DNA of 64,000 nucleotides from Molanna angustata (GCA_963576475.1 OY754981.1:27318132-27382131); one strand, 5' to 3'. Numbered from the stretch's first letter, positions 52,681 to 62,400 are shown. The notes: a model not told the origin generated them from the letters alone. Numbers and translations are program-made.

Positions 52681-54199
52681 ATACAAAACAGTGTGTACTA
52701 TGGCAATTAGTTAATCACATTACAAAAATAAACAAAGATAGCAGAAAAAAGTAAAAGAAAAACAAATAAGATAGCATAAAAGAACAGTTCATAGCAATGA
52801 TAGGAAAACTAAAGGATAAGGAAAGGAAGAGGAGAGGAAGATGTAATCAGGTATTGTCAGATAAATATTTTTGCTTTAGCCTTTTCTTGAAGATGTTTAG
52901 TGAGATATACGACGTAATATCAGGACTTTAGACTATTATGGAATCTTAGACTATTATGGAATATAGCCAAAAACATCAGAACTATGAGTAGGAATAGATA
53001 GTAAAGTACGTTCAGCAGATCGAAGTGGACGCCCGTGGCTTGAAAGATAAGTAAATTTATCATAAATTTACTTATCTTTTATTTTATTTAAAGCAACGGT
53101 TTAGAAAAAAGAGTGGATATTATTCACGCTAAACTTAACACTACCGAAGAGAAAATAATGAATTTTTCAAAGAATTAAAGCATTTTTTGTTGCATATACT
53201 ATTTAAACAACAATTTTAAAACTCGGGTCATGAGGGAGCATTTTACAAATGTTGGTTGATGAAATCATAGATAAGAAATCAGCTATTGTATATAAAAAAC
53301 AAATTAAGTAAGGAGTGTGAGTAAATAATTTGTAATTTCTTTCGTAGGTTATGCACTTATCAAATATGGTTTTCATTGTTATTAATTTTCATTGAAATTC
53401 GTTTGAATTTATTGTTTGATGAATACATAGGACATAAGATTTGGAAAAAAAAGAGTTTAATTAAAAATAATTTAGTGAATTTGCTGACGGCCATTTAAAT
53501 TATAATAAATTAAATCAAAATTAAATAATAAAGTTAAAAATTTTCCGAGTACCTACCTTTAGCACGCATTTATTTATTTAATACGAGGTCTACTTTATTT
53601 ATGTGCAGATACATACCTGGTTAAATTCTATAGGGATTATATCACCATGATTAAAAAAAATTATCATTATGAATGATTTTTTTATAGTAAGTGCGTGCAA
53701 GGTAACTACATACATATTAAAATGATGAAAAGGATGTTTTTATACCCCATCCTAACGGTGTCCCCTTTCATACAAAGTGATGCCTACCCTTTCAGATGGA
53801 TCCTTTACAAACATTTATGTTGTAAGAAATCTTACCTGTACATTATTATTATTAAAGTAAAATCATTTTACCTGGTATTCTTACCCAATTCTATGTATTT
53901 AGTTGGCAGTTTTCTATTTGGTATAACATTATCGTGTCACATGAGTTTCAATGCGAACCGTGCGAATATTTAATATAAAATTTGTGATATTCCCTCCATT
54001 CATTTAGACATTTCTTTATTTATATATAACTTAATCAGCCCACTTTTGAGTTCATGTTACATGTACTCACTGCTGGTAACAAAATAATGAACTATTCCTG
54101 TATAATGTGGCTCCTGAAAAGGGTCCTGGACATACAGAATAAGTCCACGGACCTGATCTTTTCCAAATTATTATAATTTGTGGTTTTTTGTCTAAATAG
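52681..54199. other. AT-rich stretch, nothing assigned
   Basis: Local short duplications are seen (GACTATTATGGAAT twice near 52930-52960; TAAGTAAATTTATCATAAAT and TTACTTATC inverted near 53048-53075). A 92-codon hydrophobic frame at 53695-53973 has no recognised domain. Confidence 0.4.
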
Positions 54200-54602
54200 G
54201 TACACCCTGATCCTGTTGCCGGAGAGTATCAGAGATGCCACTAATTTGATAGCATTCAAAGAGCGTCTGAAGTCACACTTTCTATCCACATAAACAAAAA
54301 TTTACGTCTTTTTCCCTTTATCCCTCTTCCTTTCTCCTCTCCTATCCTCCATCCAATAAACATAGTGTATCTATCTGATGTATTTTTTTTATTCTTATTT
54401 TTGTTCTTATTTATGCATATATTATTTTTTGTTTTTTATATTTATTTTGTATTTTTAATTTATGATTTTTTTTTATATTTTTCTATTTGTATTCTTATAT
54501 TCCTGTAACTGACTGTATTTATCATGGTGGTTGACTGGAAGAGGAAATAAGTCCGCCACGTTGTTTAACTCAATAAAAGTCTTTATTATTATTATTATTA
54601 CC
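54200..54602 (+). mobile_element. LINE 3' end: RT C-terminus, 3' UTR and (TTA)n tail
   Basis: The plus strand reads LILLPESIRDATNLIAFKER, then LKSHFLST and a stop, which is the NSLPxxIRxAxxLxxFKxRLKxHF end of a Jockey/CR1-type RT. The 3' UTR includes GGTTGACTGGAAGAGGAAAT followed by AAGTCCGCC, the conserved LINE-end motif with its central hairpin deleted. It ends CAATAAAAGTCTTTATTATT with an ATT tail. Confidence 0.8.
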
Positions 54603-54864
54603 TACAGTCAATATTGGAGTTTATTATCTCATAAAGATACATTGAGTCTGAGGTCCTTCGTCTTGTCTGTAAAGTCTCCATTTCATTTTTGTAGTTATTA
54701 CCAAATTTGTACGCTCCATATGTCTACACCTTCCACCCCTTCCACAGGGCAAATGTTTTTGTTTCGTTTTTATATGTTTTAATATTAACTCCGTTCGTCG
54801 TGTCATGGTTGATTAGCAGTTTGACTTTGAGAAAAATATTTGACAAACAATACTTGTTTCTCTG
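54603..54864. other. Spacer, nothing assigned
   Basis: CACCTTCCACCCCTTCCACA near 54725 is the only non-AT-rich part. No gene. Confidence 0.4.
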
Positions 54865-54935
54865 GACTGCAAGAAATTGCCACATGGCAATGAACTCGCC
54901 ACTTGCGTTGAGTGAAAGAAAGTGTTATTCGTAGG
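54865..54935 (+). repeat. Conserved hairpin repeat, 'CTCGCCACTTGC' subtype
   Basis: GACTGCAAGAAATTGCCACA and TGGCAATGAACTCGCCACTT, then GCGTTGAGTG. The arms TTGCCA..TGGCAA are perfectly complementary. Confidence 0.7.
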
Positions 54936-55194
54936 TATATTTTTATAATATATCGTTTCGGAGGTAGGTTGTGATAATGAACGCTGCGTTGTTTTGCATA
55001 CGTGGTCCAACTAAATGTTCCGGGTTCCTTACTCACCGGAGGCAATCAACAACAATATTATCATCATCTCAGCAACACGAACACATTCGCATATCACCGC
55101 CAGAGTTCGGACGATACAAAAATTACATTTTTTCCTTACAAAACTGGTCTTAAGATTGTTGGTCTGTACTGTTAACTCAGGAACTTTCAAGGTG
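54936..55194. other. Spacer, nothing assigned
   Basis: Somewhat less AT-rich (TTCCGGGTTCCTTACTCACC, CATTCGCATATCACCGCCAG), with short frames on both strands and no recognised family. Could be a remnant of unique sequence. Confidence 0.3.
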
Positions 55195-55350
55195 CGTTCC
55201 CCGTGATATTACAACAATTTCAGTATCTCAAACATCGCATTTTAAAATCGAATTTCTCAAATATGTTAGCGTGTTTCTAAAAAAATACCAAAAATAGTAT
55301 TTTCAAGACCTGATTAAGATATCGAAAGTAGAGTTATGACAGATAATAGA
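55195..55350 (+). mobile_element. Family F, left half (third copy, split)
   Basis: CATCGCATTTTAAAATCGAA, then TTTCTCAAATATGTTAGCGT, matches family F. The right half resumes at 56428, and about 1.1 kb of other repeats lies between. Confidence 0.5.
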
Positions 55351-55740
55351 ATAAACTAAACATAAGGTACCATATCCTAAACCAGACCATGAAAATATAT
55401 GAAAAATGTTTATATAATTTACTGAAGTATAATGCATAATTGGATTACTACTTTGTTAATTATGTAGTATTATGATGCATTTTGTAAATAAGTTGTCATG
55501 TTTGCGAATAAAATAAAATCAAAATAAATAAAAAATAAAATAAACGGAGCACTCAGACCGGAAATGTCTGATCCAAGCATCTCAAAGGAAGCCAAAATTG
55601 CCGTATATAATGCGTAGTGCCTACTTTGACGTATGCCATTAAAACATGGACGTGGCAAAAGATAATAAATGCTGTAGAAATGAGATCACCAAGAAGAGTA
55701 TGTAATACCTAGAACGATACTAATAAACACTTGCTTGCAC
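55351..55740. other. Interrupting sequence, unassigned part
   Basis: Includes an A-rich AATAAAATAAAATCAAAATA stretch (55507-55545) that may be a LINE tail. No frame. Confidence 0.35.
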
Positions 55741-55797
55741 CCTGTGCAAGTGGCGAGTTTATTGCTATGTGGCAATTTCTTTCAACTAACCTGTGTC
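55741..55797 (-). repeat. Conserved hairpin repeat, 'CTCGCCACTTGC' subtype, reverse
   Basis: TGCAAGTGGCGAGTTTATTG, then CTATGTGGCAATTTCTTTCA and ACTAACC, is the reverse complement of the 13.88-kb repeat. Confidence 0.7.
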
Positions 55798-55849
55798 CAG
55801 CTCAGAGAAGCAAGGATTGCGAAATTAAAATACCAACTGTGCCAAGGCG

Positions 55850-56080
55850 GTCGGCATAATATGATCTAACGATATATGATCGAATAAAAAATGAGGACGT
55901 AAGGAGAGAATGTACGAGATAGAGTGAATAGCAGGGGTGGCCCCAGAAAGGGACGGCATGACCATGTGAATGATGTTTTAAAAGAAGGAAACATAAGAAT
56001 CTTGAACAATGACGAGCATATATAAGACGATGCATGGATGAACAAGCCAAAAATGAAATAATATTTCTGGCATAGTTCAG
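55850..56080 (+). mobile_element. LINE C-terminal tail, family A (internally deleted)
   Basis: The left part encodes IYDRIKNEDVRRECTR-like residues and then jumps to NSRGGPRKGRHDHVNDVLKE. After that come EGNIRILNNDEHI and RRCMDEQAKNE. The RWFGH block is deleted. It matches the order of the 28.8-29.2 kb copy. Confidence 0.75.
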
Positions 56081-56111
56081 GGGAGACATCTGTGCGAGAC
56101 ACCTTCATGAC

Positions 56112-56408
56112 TGTTGCTTTTATTGTTTACAAATAAACTAATTTCTCAATAGATGGCGTTACAAAAAAGGTTTTCTCATATACTTCATAGATGGCAATGG
56201 TATAATTCCTTATTTTCAGGTGAATTGTTACACACTATTCAAATATATAGAACTTTCAAAAATTAAATTGATAAGGGAACTCAATAAGAAGGCATAATTA
56301 GTGAAAATTATCACGTAAACCAGCCGATGACAGGTCGTAAGCCCTGCAGGTGCCTTGAGTTCCTGGTTCTTCTATAATATCCCAACTTCGTCTCTATTGA
56401 GATGTTAA
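56112..56408 (-). mobile_element. Family D, minus copy 1
   Basis: TTCTCAATAGATGGCGTTAC at the left end, TTTCAAAAATTAAATTGATA internally, GTAAACCAGCCGATGACAGG and TCGTAAGCCCTGCAGGTGCC, ending GTCTCTATTGAGATGTT. The GCGCAAGCGCATAAAGTG block present in other copies is missing. Confidence 0.7.
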
Positions 56409-56427
56409 AAAGTTTGTCAATAAAAAT

Positions 56428-56610
56428 ATCTGGTTTGTTCTTGAAATGCAAAAAATCAACAAATTTTCAGTTTCCAATCATTTGAATCTCTTTTCATTAA
56501 GCACGCGATAGTTACTCTTACTAATACGGAACTTCATAGCGTATTTGGCGGTTTTATTATATCATGTTTTAAGTCACTAGACTTAGTGTTTATGCCCTCT
56601 TAATTTGTCC
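56428..56610 (+). mobile_element. Family F, right half (third copy, split)
   Basis: GGTTTGTTCTTGAAATGCAA, AGCACGCGATAGTTACTCTT, ACGGAACTTCATAGCGTATT and CATGTTTTAAGTCACTAGAC match the second half of family F. Confidence 0.6.
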
Positions 56611-56674
56611 AATAAATAATGAATATTGAATGAAAATATTAATCAAACATTCGTTCATATAACAAGACATAAAA

Positions 56675-56755
56675 AACTCTATAGTTGAACGAAATTGGCC
56701 GAGGCAGGGTAGTTTTCTACTCTTCCACTTTCCACTTTCTATCCACTCTGCCACC
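56675..56755 (-). mobile_element. SINE family 1, strongly degraded
   Basis: TGAACGAAATTGGCCGAGGC and CACTCTGCCACCGAC are the ends of the reversed tRNA-like head and body junction. The middle (anticodon and B box) is replaced by CT-rich sequence. Confidence 0.5.
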
Positions 56756-56776
56756 GACTATTTGAATAATTTCCGG

Positions 56777-56889
56777 CCTTCGTGGCTTAGTCAATTAGAT
56801 ACCTGACTCTTAAGCAAAAGGTCCTGGCTTTTATTCCCGGTGGAGACACAGTTTACCATTGGGTTTTCAGTCTGGATCTGTATTCATAA
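56777..56889 (+). mobile_element. SINE family 2, 5' part (interrupted)
   Basis: GGCCTTCGTGGCTTAGTCAA, a mutated B-box region (GGCTTTTATTCCCGG), GGTGGAGACACAGTTTACCA and TTTTCAGTCTGGATCTGTAT. It is cut at 56890 by the foldback element, and the SINE 3' part resumes at 57462. Confidence 0.8.
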
Positions 56890-56891
56890 TA

Positions 56892-57277
56892 CCCCCTATT
56901 CAGTAACTATTGTAACTAAAATAGGAACGTTCTAAAATTGTAGATTTTAGATTTACGGTCTTATTTCAGCGTTATAAAATATAAATTTGGACTAAATGGA
57001 ATAAGAACGTACCTATATCGGCCGGACTGTTCTTAATTATTTCCTGAATAAGACATATTTTGAATAATTATGAAAATTTCATAATTTTCATAATTATTCA
57101 TAATACCTACGTCTGATTCAGTAACTTTTTAAGAACGTTCCGGCCAGTATAGGTACGTTCCTATTCCATTTAGTCCAAATTTATATTTTATAACGCCGTA
57201 GACCGATAGACCCTAAATCTAAAATCTACAATTTTAGAACGTTCCTATTTTAGTTACAATAGTTACTGAATAGGGGG
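56892..57277. mobile_element. Foldback MITE with long inverted repeats and TA flanks
   Basis: Perfect terminal repeats CCCCCTATTCAGTAAC, flanked by TA on both sides (56890-56891 and 57278-57279), extend into inverted arms of well over 100 bp. Shared blocks include TAAAATAGGAACGTTCTAAA, AAATTGTAGATTTTAGATTT and TTGGACTAAATGGAATA. The centre is AATTATGAAAATTTCATAAT-like. There is no ORF. A TA duplication fits Tc1/mariner-type or another TA-targeting superfamily. Confidence 0.85.
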
Positions 57278-57281
57278 TAAT

Positions 57282-57461
57282 GCCCCCAAGTCAAATTGAA
57301 AACGCTGTTCGTTATCGCCAAGCGCTAATTTTTTTTGTATGGGATTTGACGTTTGTTGTTTGTTATTGTAGAAAAAATTTCTACAACAAACGTCAAATCA
57401 CATACAAAAAAAAAATAGCGCTTGGCGATAACGAACAGCGTTTTCAATTTGACTCAGGGCC
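57282..57461. mobile_element. Second foldback MITE (~180 bp) adjacent to the first
   Basis: The left arm AGTCAAATTGAAAACGCTGT continues with TCGTTATCGCCAAGCGCTA and GGGATTTGACGTTTGTTGT. Its reverse complement fills the right half, leaving only a small loop. The ends are roughly CCCCAAGTC and GACTCAGGG. A one-arm relative lies at 38985-39070. No ORF. Confidence 0.82.
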
Positions 57462-57545
57462 AATGTGGCAACTTGTTGTTTGGTGCGTGTTAAATAAATA
57501 TTTTAAATAGTAGGTACCTGTAAGTTACCCGAGAACCATTAAAAA
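57462..57545 (+). mobile_element. SINE family 2, 3' part (resumed)
   Basis: AATGTGGCAACTTGTTGTTT, GGTGCGTGTTAAATAAATAT and a GTACCTGTAAGTTACCCGAG-like end match positions after CTCCAG of the 22.3-kb copy, completing the SINE begun at 56777. Confidence 0.8.
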
Positions 57546-57949
57546 ATCAGACAAAATAAAATAATTGACAACAACTGATTCTCATTAATTGATTGTATAA
57601 TATTTTTATTCAGATTATAGGCATTTTATCATTGTACAGTTGTTGTGCAAGTTATAGACCTTATAAAATATATTCTTTGTTAATTTACGCATTCTTTAAC
57701 GAACATGAATAACTTCGATATCCACATTAATTGTATATTAAATCAAATTAAGTACACATAAACTTAACTGAAGGCATTAATAGCCAAGTTAATATTTAAT
57801 CCATCGAATAAGATATACCTACATATTTTGTTTCCTTACGTATATAATATTTTATTTTATTTATATATTTAATATCACCATCTTTTTAGCTCCATCTTAA
57901 CTATCTGCGATATATTTTGATGGGGTTGATTCAATTTGTACGCTTAGAG
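57546..57949. other. AT-rich spacer, nothing assigned
   Basis: No repeats or frames recognised. Confidence 0.45.
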
Positions 57950-58215
57950 ACATTGATACTCCTCACTACCCCAAGGGGAGTTACGAATTAGCAATTTTTC
58001 AGGTAATTTTTATTGCAGATTATCAACTAGTATCATGCAGAGAGACTGTATTCTGAAATTTCCATCACAATGTATCTGTGTCTGTCCGTTTGGCTTTTGG
58101 GCTACGTCCTGGGTTCGATTCCCAGAAAAGGACAAATTGATTTAAATTATGCAAATATCGGTTTTCTAGATTAAAACACTGGTTAGTTGCAGGAAATTGC
58201 CCATTGGCAATAAAT
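57950..58215 (+). mobile_element. SINE family 3, copy with permuted order
   Basis: CTCCTCACTACCCCAAGGGG and GAAATTTCCATCACAATG come first, followed by CTACGTCCTGGGTTCGATTC and GGTTAGTTGCAGGAAATTGC. In the 23.7-kb copy the tRNA-like part precedes the CTCCTCAC part. The order here is what the junction of two head-to-tail units would give. Confidence 0.6.
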
Positions 58216-58235
58216 TCACTTCTTACCATTGCAAA

Positions 58236-58512
58236 AAGGCGTCACAAAAATGTTTATCCGTTTCCTCATAGATGGCAATAGTACCTAAGTATAATTTCGT
58301 ATTATTCAGGTGAAATGGTTACACATTATTCAAATATATAGAACTTTCAAAAATTACATTGATAAGGGAACTCAATAAAGGCATAATTGGTGAACGTTGC
58401 GCAAGCGCATAAAGTGATCACGTAAACCAGCCGATGACAGGTCGTAAGCCCTGTAGGTGCCCGAGTTCCTTGTTCTTCTATAATATCCCAAATTCGTCTC
58501 TATTGAGATGTT
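58236..58512 (-). mobile_element. Family D, minus copy 2
   Basis: AGGCGTCACAAAAATG, TTTCAAAAATTACATTGATA, GGTGAACGTTGCGCAAGCGC, AGCCGATGACAGGTCGTAAG and GTCTCTATTGAGATGTTA. It includes the GCGCAAGCGC block and is essentially full length. Confidence 0.72.
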
Positions 58513-59066
58513 ATTGTAAATAAAAATATAAGAAACTTTTGTTGTTTATTAAGAAATATAATTTGTAAAATAACTGTTAATAAGGTATAAATAAATAAAT
58601 AATTATGTCATAGTAATTGGGATGATTTCCTGTCATCAAAGAATGTGTTAAGACATAACCAAGAATCACCAATCAACTCCGTCTCTTGAAGTTATGTATT
58701 ATCTTCTGTAAAATATCTTTAAACTGATGGTATTACTGGTAAATTCCTCAGCGTATTGGATTGTCTTTATATACGACATGATTGGTCTGCTTTTTTTATG
58801 ACTCAACCAACGTTAAACCGGTAAACCTTCAATATTAATTTTGCTCAGTTTTAACGGTCAATATTTTCATCTCATAAAAGTTATTTATGTATAAAAGTTA
58901 TTTATTCATTAAGTTGCATTCGCGAAATTACACAAAGCTATGGCTTGTCCATATTATAATTTGTTACTTCTACGATTCTAAAACAATTTCATACCTGTAG
59001 GTCGATTTTTTATAGACACCAAGGGAGAAGAAAGAAGTAAGTATTATTTTATTTGTGGTCTACATA
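58513..59066. other. AT-rich spacer, nothing assigned
   Basis: A CAACCAACGTTAAACCGGTA stretch near 58804 is the only notable string. No frame. Confidence 0.4.
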
Positions 59067-59213
59067 GAGGCATAATTGGTGAACGTTGCCCAAGCGCATA
59101 AAGTGATCACGTAAACCAGCCGATGACAGGTCGTAAGCCCTGTAGGTGCCTTGAGTTCCTGGTTCTTCTATAATATCCCAACTTCATCTCTATAGAGATG
59201 TTAAAAAAGTTTG
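59067..59213 (-). mobile_element. Family D, minus copy 3 (half-length)
   Basis: AGGCATAATTGGTGAACGTT, GCCCAAGCGCATAAAGTGAT and GTAGGTGCCTTGAGTTCCTG to CATCTCTATAGAGATGTT. It stops at AGGCATAATT, which is an internal position in the longer copies. Confidence 0.7.
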
Positions 59214-59312
59214 TCAATAAAATTAGTATTACACTGTAAACAGTTATATGGAATATATTCCCTCACTAGACCTAGGTCTGTTCTGAGGTGATACTATTTG
59301 GTGATTTACTTA

Positions 59313-59400
59313 CCTACAATATTTTTTTTCGTGTTTCATAAGGTAATTTAGTGTTTATATTTGTGTACATACGTATGCCCAAGGTATACAAGGGCAAAAG
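59313..59400 (+). mobile_element. LINE family C, terminal fragment
   Basis: TTTTTTTCGTGTTTCATAAG, GTAATTTAGTGTTTATATTT and AAGGTATACAAGGGC match the last 90 bp of the 63-kb LINE 3' UTR in the same orientation. Confidence 0.6.
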
Positions 59401-59848
59401 AAATAATGATTAGTACCTACATACCGTACATAATTTTATGAAGTACACGAAATATTTTTGGAAATCTTGTCATAATTATAAATGTTTAGCTTTAAGTTGA
59501 CTCTGGGCCATTGACATCACGTGTGAAACATATGACCGGACAGTCAGTGTGTGAAAATACCAAATATATCATAACCTAATTCAATTATACCTATATACAT
59601 CGTTTTAACATGTTTACAATGTATGTACCAACAATATAAATATTATAATGTATACAAACGCGTATTGAGTTATAGTAATTTACTATTATGAATGAATGAA
59701 TTTCTTCATAAATGTAGTTCATGACACTTTATAAAGTAAATTGGATAAAAACCTAACAAGGGAAATAGTCCTCCCTGTAACGAAACAGACCTTATAAAAC
59801 AAATAATTAATAGAACTTACTGCATGGGCTATTTGTAAACTAGAATAG
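59401..59848. other. AT-rich spacer, nothing assigned
   Basis: No frame or shared repeat. GGGCCATTGACATCACGTGT near 59505 is an isolated higher-complexity string. Confidence 0.4.
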
Positions 59849-61218
59849 CAGGGGTAGGAAAACTTTTGGGCCAGATTCAGAAATTTAATGTGAACGGCGC
59901 GGGCGGGCCGCTGAAGTAGCATCCTTCGCAACACTCCATAAAAAATCTCAATTAAGAAATTTTACAAATATGCAGAAATAAATATATTTTTATTATTTTA
60001 TGCGGGAACCTATTATGCACTCGTTTTCCACGAATAATAAATATCCGTGCAGCGAGAAGATTTCTCTGTCTTCTTTCTTTTTTTTCGATTGTTTGGTCTA
60101 TTGTAATGCGTGCGTTATAATATGACTTTGTTTGAAGTTTTTTTTAGACAAAATTTTTTTATTCTGTTTTTTGCCACATAGGGGCAAGTGGTGTACCTAT
60201 GAACGGGTGTACCTTCGAACAATTGCTATATCTAAAAAAACCCTGTGAATAATAACATGAAAATCCTCATAATTAATAGTTTTTATCATACTGCTAACAC
60301 TGCTGTGTTCTCTAGTGTCAAGAATCAACTAAGTGTGTTTTGTGATTGAAAAACGTTTTTCATCATTAAAAGTAAGTTTTTTCAAAAATTTTCATAGTTT
60401 TTTTTTTGATAATTTTTTTTTATTTCAACTATTGTTTTATTTCACACTTTTATGTGTACAATCATCTACTTTTTACCGAAAACACCAATTTGAATAACAA
60501 AACCTAAATATTTTTTACTAAATTTTAAATGAAAAATCTCTATGTGTGTACCTTTGAACACATCAATAAGTGTACCTTCGAACAGCTTTCGAAGGCACAC
60601 TCAGGTCTTTTTATGAGTAAAACAATATTTAAATATTTTGATATCTTTTATATTTTAGTGTCAAGAAGCAAATCATGTGTTAAAAGATCTCCCGCATCGA
60701 CAGATTCTTAGAGAGAGTTGTAGAAGAATGTCGAAAAGGGTTGTCTGTCTTTAGAATCCATAGGTACCTACGTACACAACATTATTGAGCAAAACTATTT
60801 GTTTTTTAAATAAAGTTTAAGATATTTACATTGCCTTTTTAATTCCCTGAATTGATTTAATCATAAATACTATCAAATGACAACATTTCAAATCGATCCG
60901 ATTCTTATTTAATACTGTTCGAAGGTACACACCGTACTGTTCAGAGGTACACACCAGTAGTGTACCTCTGAACAAAAATGAATGTTTTAACATTTTTCTA
61001 TTTTTTATTTAAAATAGTCGCAATGAAGTAAAATTATGAATGTTAATTAAAAGTAGAAATGTTATTTTATAAAATGAATTAGTTATTTTACGCGTCCTGT
61101 AAGCCAAAACTGTGAAATCTACGTTTAAAGTTAAAAAAATGTATATTGTTCGAAGGTACACTACTTGCCCCTATTGTTCGCGGGCCGCACTGAATTGCGC
61201 GGAGGTGCCGATACCTAG
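59849..61218. mobile_element. hAT-like element split by a younger DNA element
   Basis: The left end CAGGGGTAGGAAAACTTTTG, then GGCCAGATTCAG and GGCGCGGGCGGGCCGC, has the CAGGGGTxGGxAAACT / GGGCCxxA look of hAT-family termini. The right end GCGGGCCGCACTGAATTGCG with GGAGGTGCCGATACCTAG is its counterpart. The 8-bp flanks TAGAATAG and TCTTTAAT do not match, so a duplication is not preserved or the right boundary is off. Confidence 0.5.
60181..61171. mobile_element. 991-bp TA-flanked DNA element with nine GTGTACCTTCGAAC motifs
   Basis: Terminal inverted repeats GGGGCAAGTGGTGTACCT / GGGGCAAGTAGTGTACCT are flanked by TA at 60179-60180 and 61172-61173. The 14-bp motif GTGTACCTTCGAAC or close variants occurs forward at 60191, 60207, 60546, 60570 and 60960, and reversed at 60588, 60917, 60939 and 61148. 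It is AT-rich, and a 60-codon frame (60529-60711) has no recognised transposase motif. It looks non-autonomous. Confidence 0.8.
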
Positions 61219-61375
61219 TCTTTAATTTTTTTAATCTTGTAAAATGTTTTTCGATATACTTATCTAAAATTAAATTCAAGGTTTTTATAAATCTATTAAT
61301 ACTCTAAAACTTAATTCCAGATTGATTTTATTATATCTAACTTTTCGACTGCTAATACGTGATGGAATTCCATTA

Positions 61376-61503
61376 TCAATATTATAAAATTACTTAAAAA
61401 AATTAAGTAAAAACCAGTGCACAATTTTTTAACTTCAAATTAGTGGAATAAAGTTAAAAAATTGTGTTTTTACTTATTTTTTTAAGTAATTTTATAATAT
61501 TGA
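61376..61503. mobile_element. 128-bp AT-rich foldback
   Basis: The left arm TCAATATTATAAAATTACTT, then AAAAAAATTAAGTAAAAAC, pairs with the right arm ending TTTTACTTATTTTTTTAAGT, then AATTTTATAATATTGA. Inner parts GCACAATTTTTTAACTT and AAGTTAAAAAATTGTG also pair. ATTGATTTTATTATA occurs before (about 61320) and at the right edge (about 61500), a possible duplication. Confidence 0.7.
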
Positions 61504-62027
61504 TTTTATTATAGTTTATTTCCAGTGTTGAGTTTAAGTCTTTTTTATCATTTCGGTTTAAGTCTAGGCTAAAAATTGATTCACTATTTCAAAATAACGG
61601 AGAACGTTAATAATTTAACTTGTAGATGTCGGTAATAATCATTTCAAATTATCCGATTTTATTTTGAATACGTTGTTTGTATTCAGACACACAGACTTAG
61701 TCCCTAATGTAAATTTCATAACCACCCAATTGATCTAGATAAAATGGCAGATGTCAAGCGGTATATAAACATGTATGCCATACTGTATGTATGTATGTAA
61801 AACTAATTACGTAATACTTACGTTTTTATTATACAACATGTGCTTCTTGCAAAGTAGGTCAAAGATTCTTCTTTGTCACATTAAGAATATTCAGGAGTAA
61901 TAGAAAAAGGCTATAACATAAGTACTTACATACATAATTTATTTATTCATAAAACCATAGACTTTTACGCCTTTATATAAAAATGTTCCTAAGTGAGGCA
62001 ATGTATTAGCGTTAACATATAAAAATG
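61504..62027. other. AT-rich spacer, nothing assigned
   Basis: A short GTATGTATGTATGT tract lies near 61783. No frame. Confidence 0.4.
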
Positions 62028-62070
62028 TACTCTCTGCCTACACCCGTGAAGGACATGGTGATGGCGATAG
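62028..62070 (+). mobile_element. LINE family A, terminal fragment
   Basis: ACTCTCTGCCTACACCCGTG, then AAGGACATGGTGATGG, is the last ~35 bp of family A in plus orientation. It lies 65 bp before the inverted family B terminus at 62135. Confidence 0.55.
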
Positions 62071-62134
62071 TAGGTTTATATTAAAAAAATAAGTTTGAAG
62101 AAAAAAAAAGATCTAAAGTAGATGACAGTAGATT

Positions 62135-62400
62135 CATTCATGCCATCACGGCATATCCCACAATGTGTGGTAACCAGCGACAGGTGTGCGGGTATGCATT
62201 ACCTTATAAAAAGAAGTAGGTACGACACTAGTTTCGTTTCGCCTAAAAACGGCACAACATTCAGAATGGGTTGAGAACCTCATTGGTGAACTATGTTAGA
62301 TGTTATTGTTTGCCTGTTGTATTTTCGATTACCCAGCTGTTACGGGACACTCGAAAACATAATTTAAAAGAGTGGAAGCACTATTCAAGTCGGTGCCTCA
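62135..62400 (-). mobile_element. LINE 3'-end fragment, family B (copy 6, long)
   Basis: CATTCATGCCATCACGGCAT, GTGTGGTAACCAGCGACAGG, CGGCACAACATTCAGAATGG, GATGTTATTGTTTGCCTGTT and GATTACCCAGCTGTTACGGG, with AGTGGAAGCACTATTCAAGT. It is the most complete copy and serves as the family reference. Confidence 0.75.
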
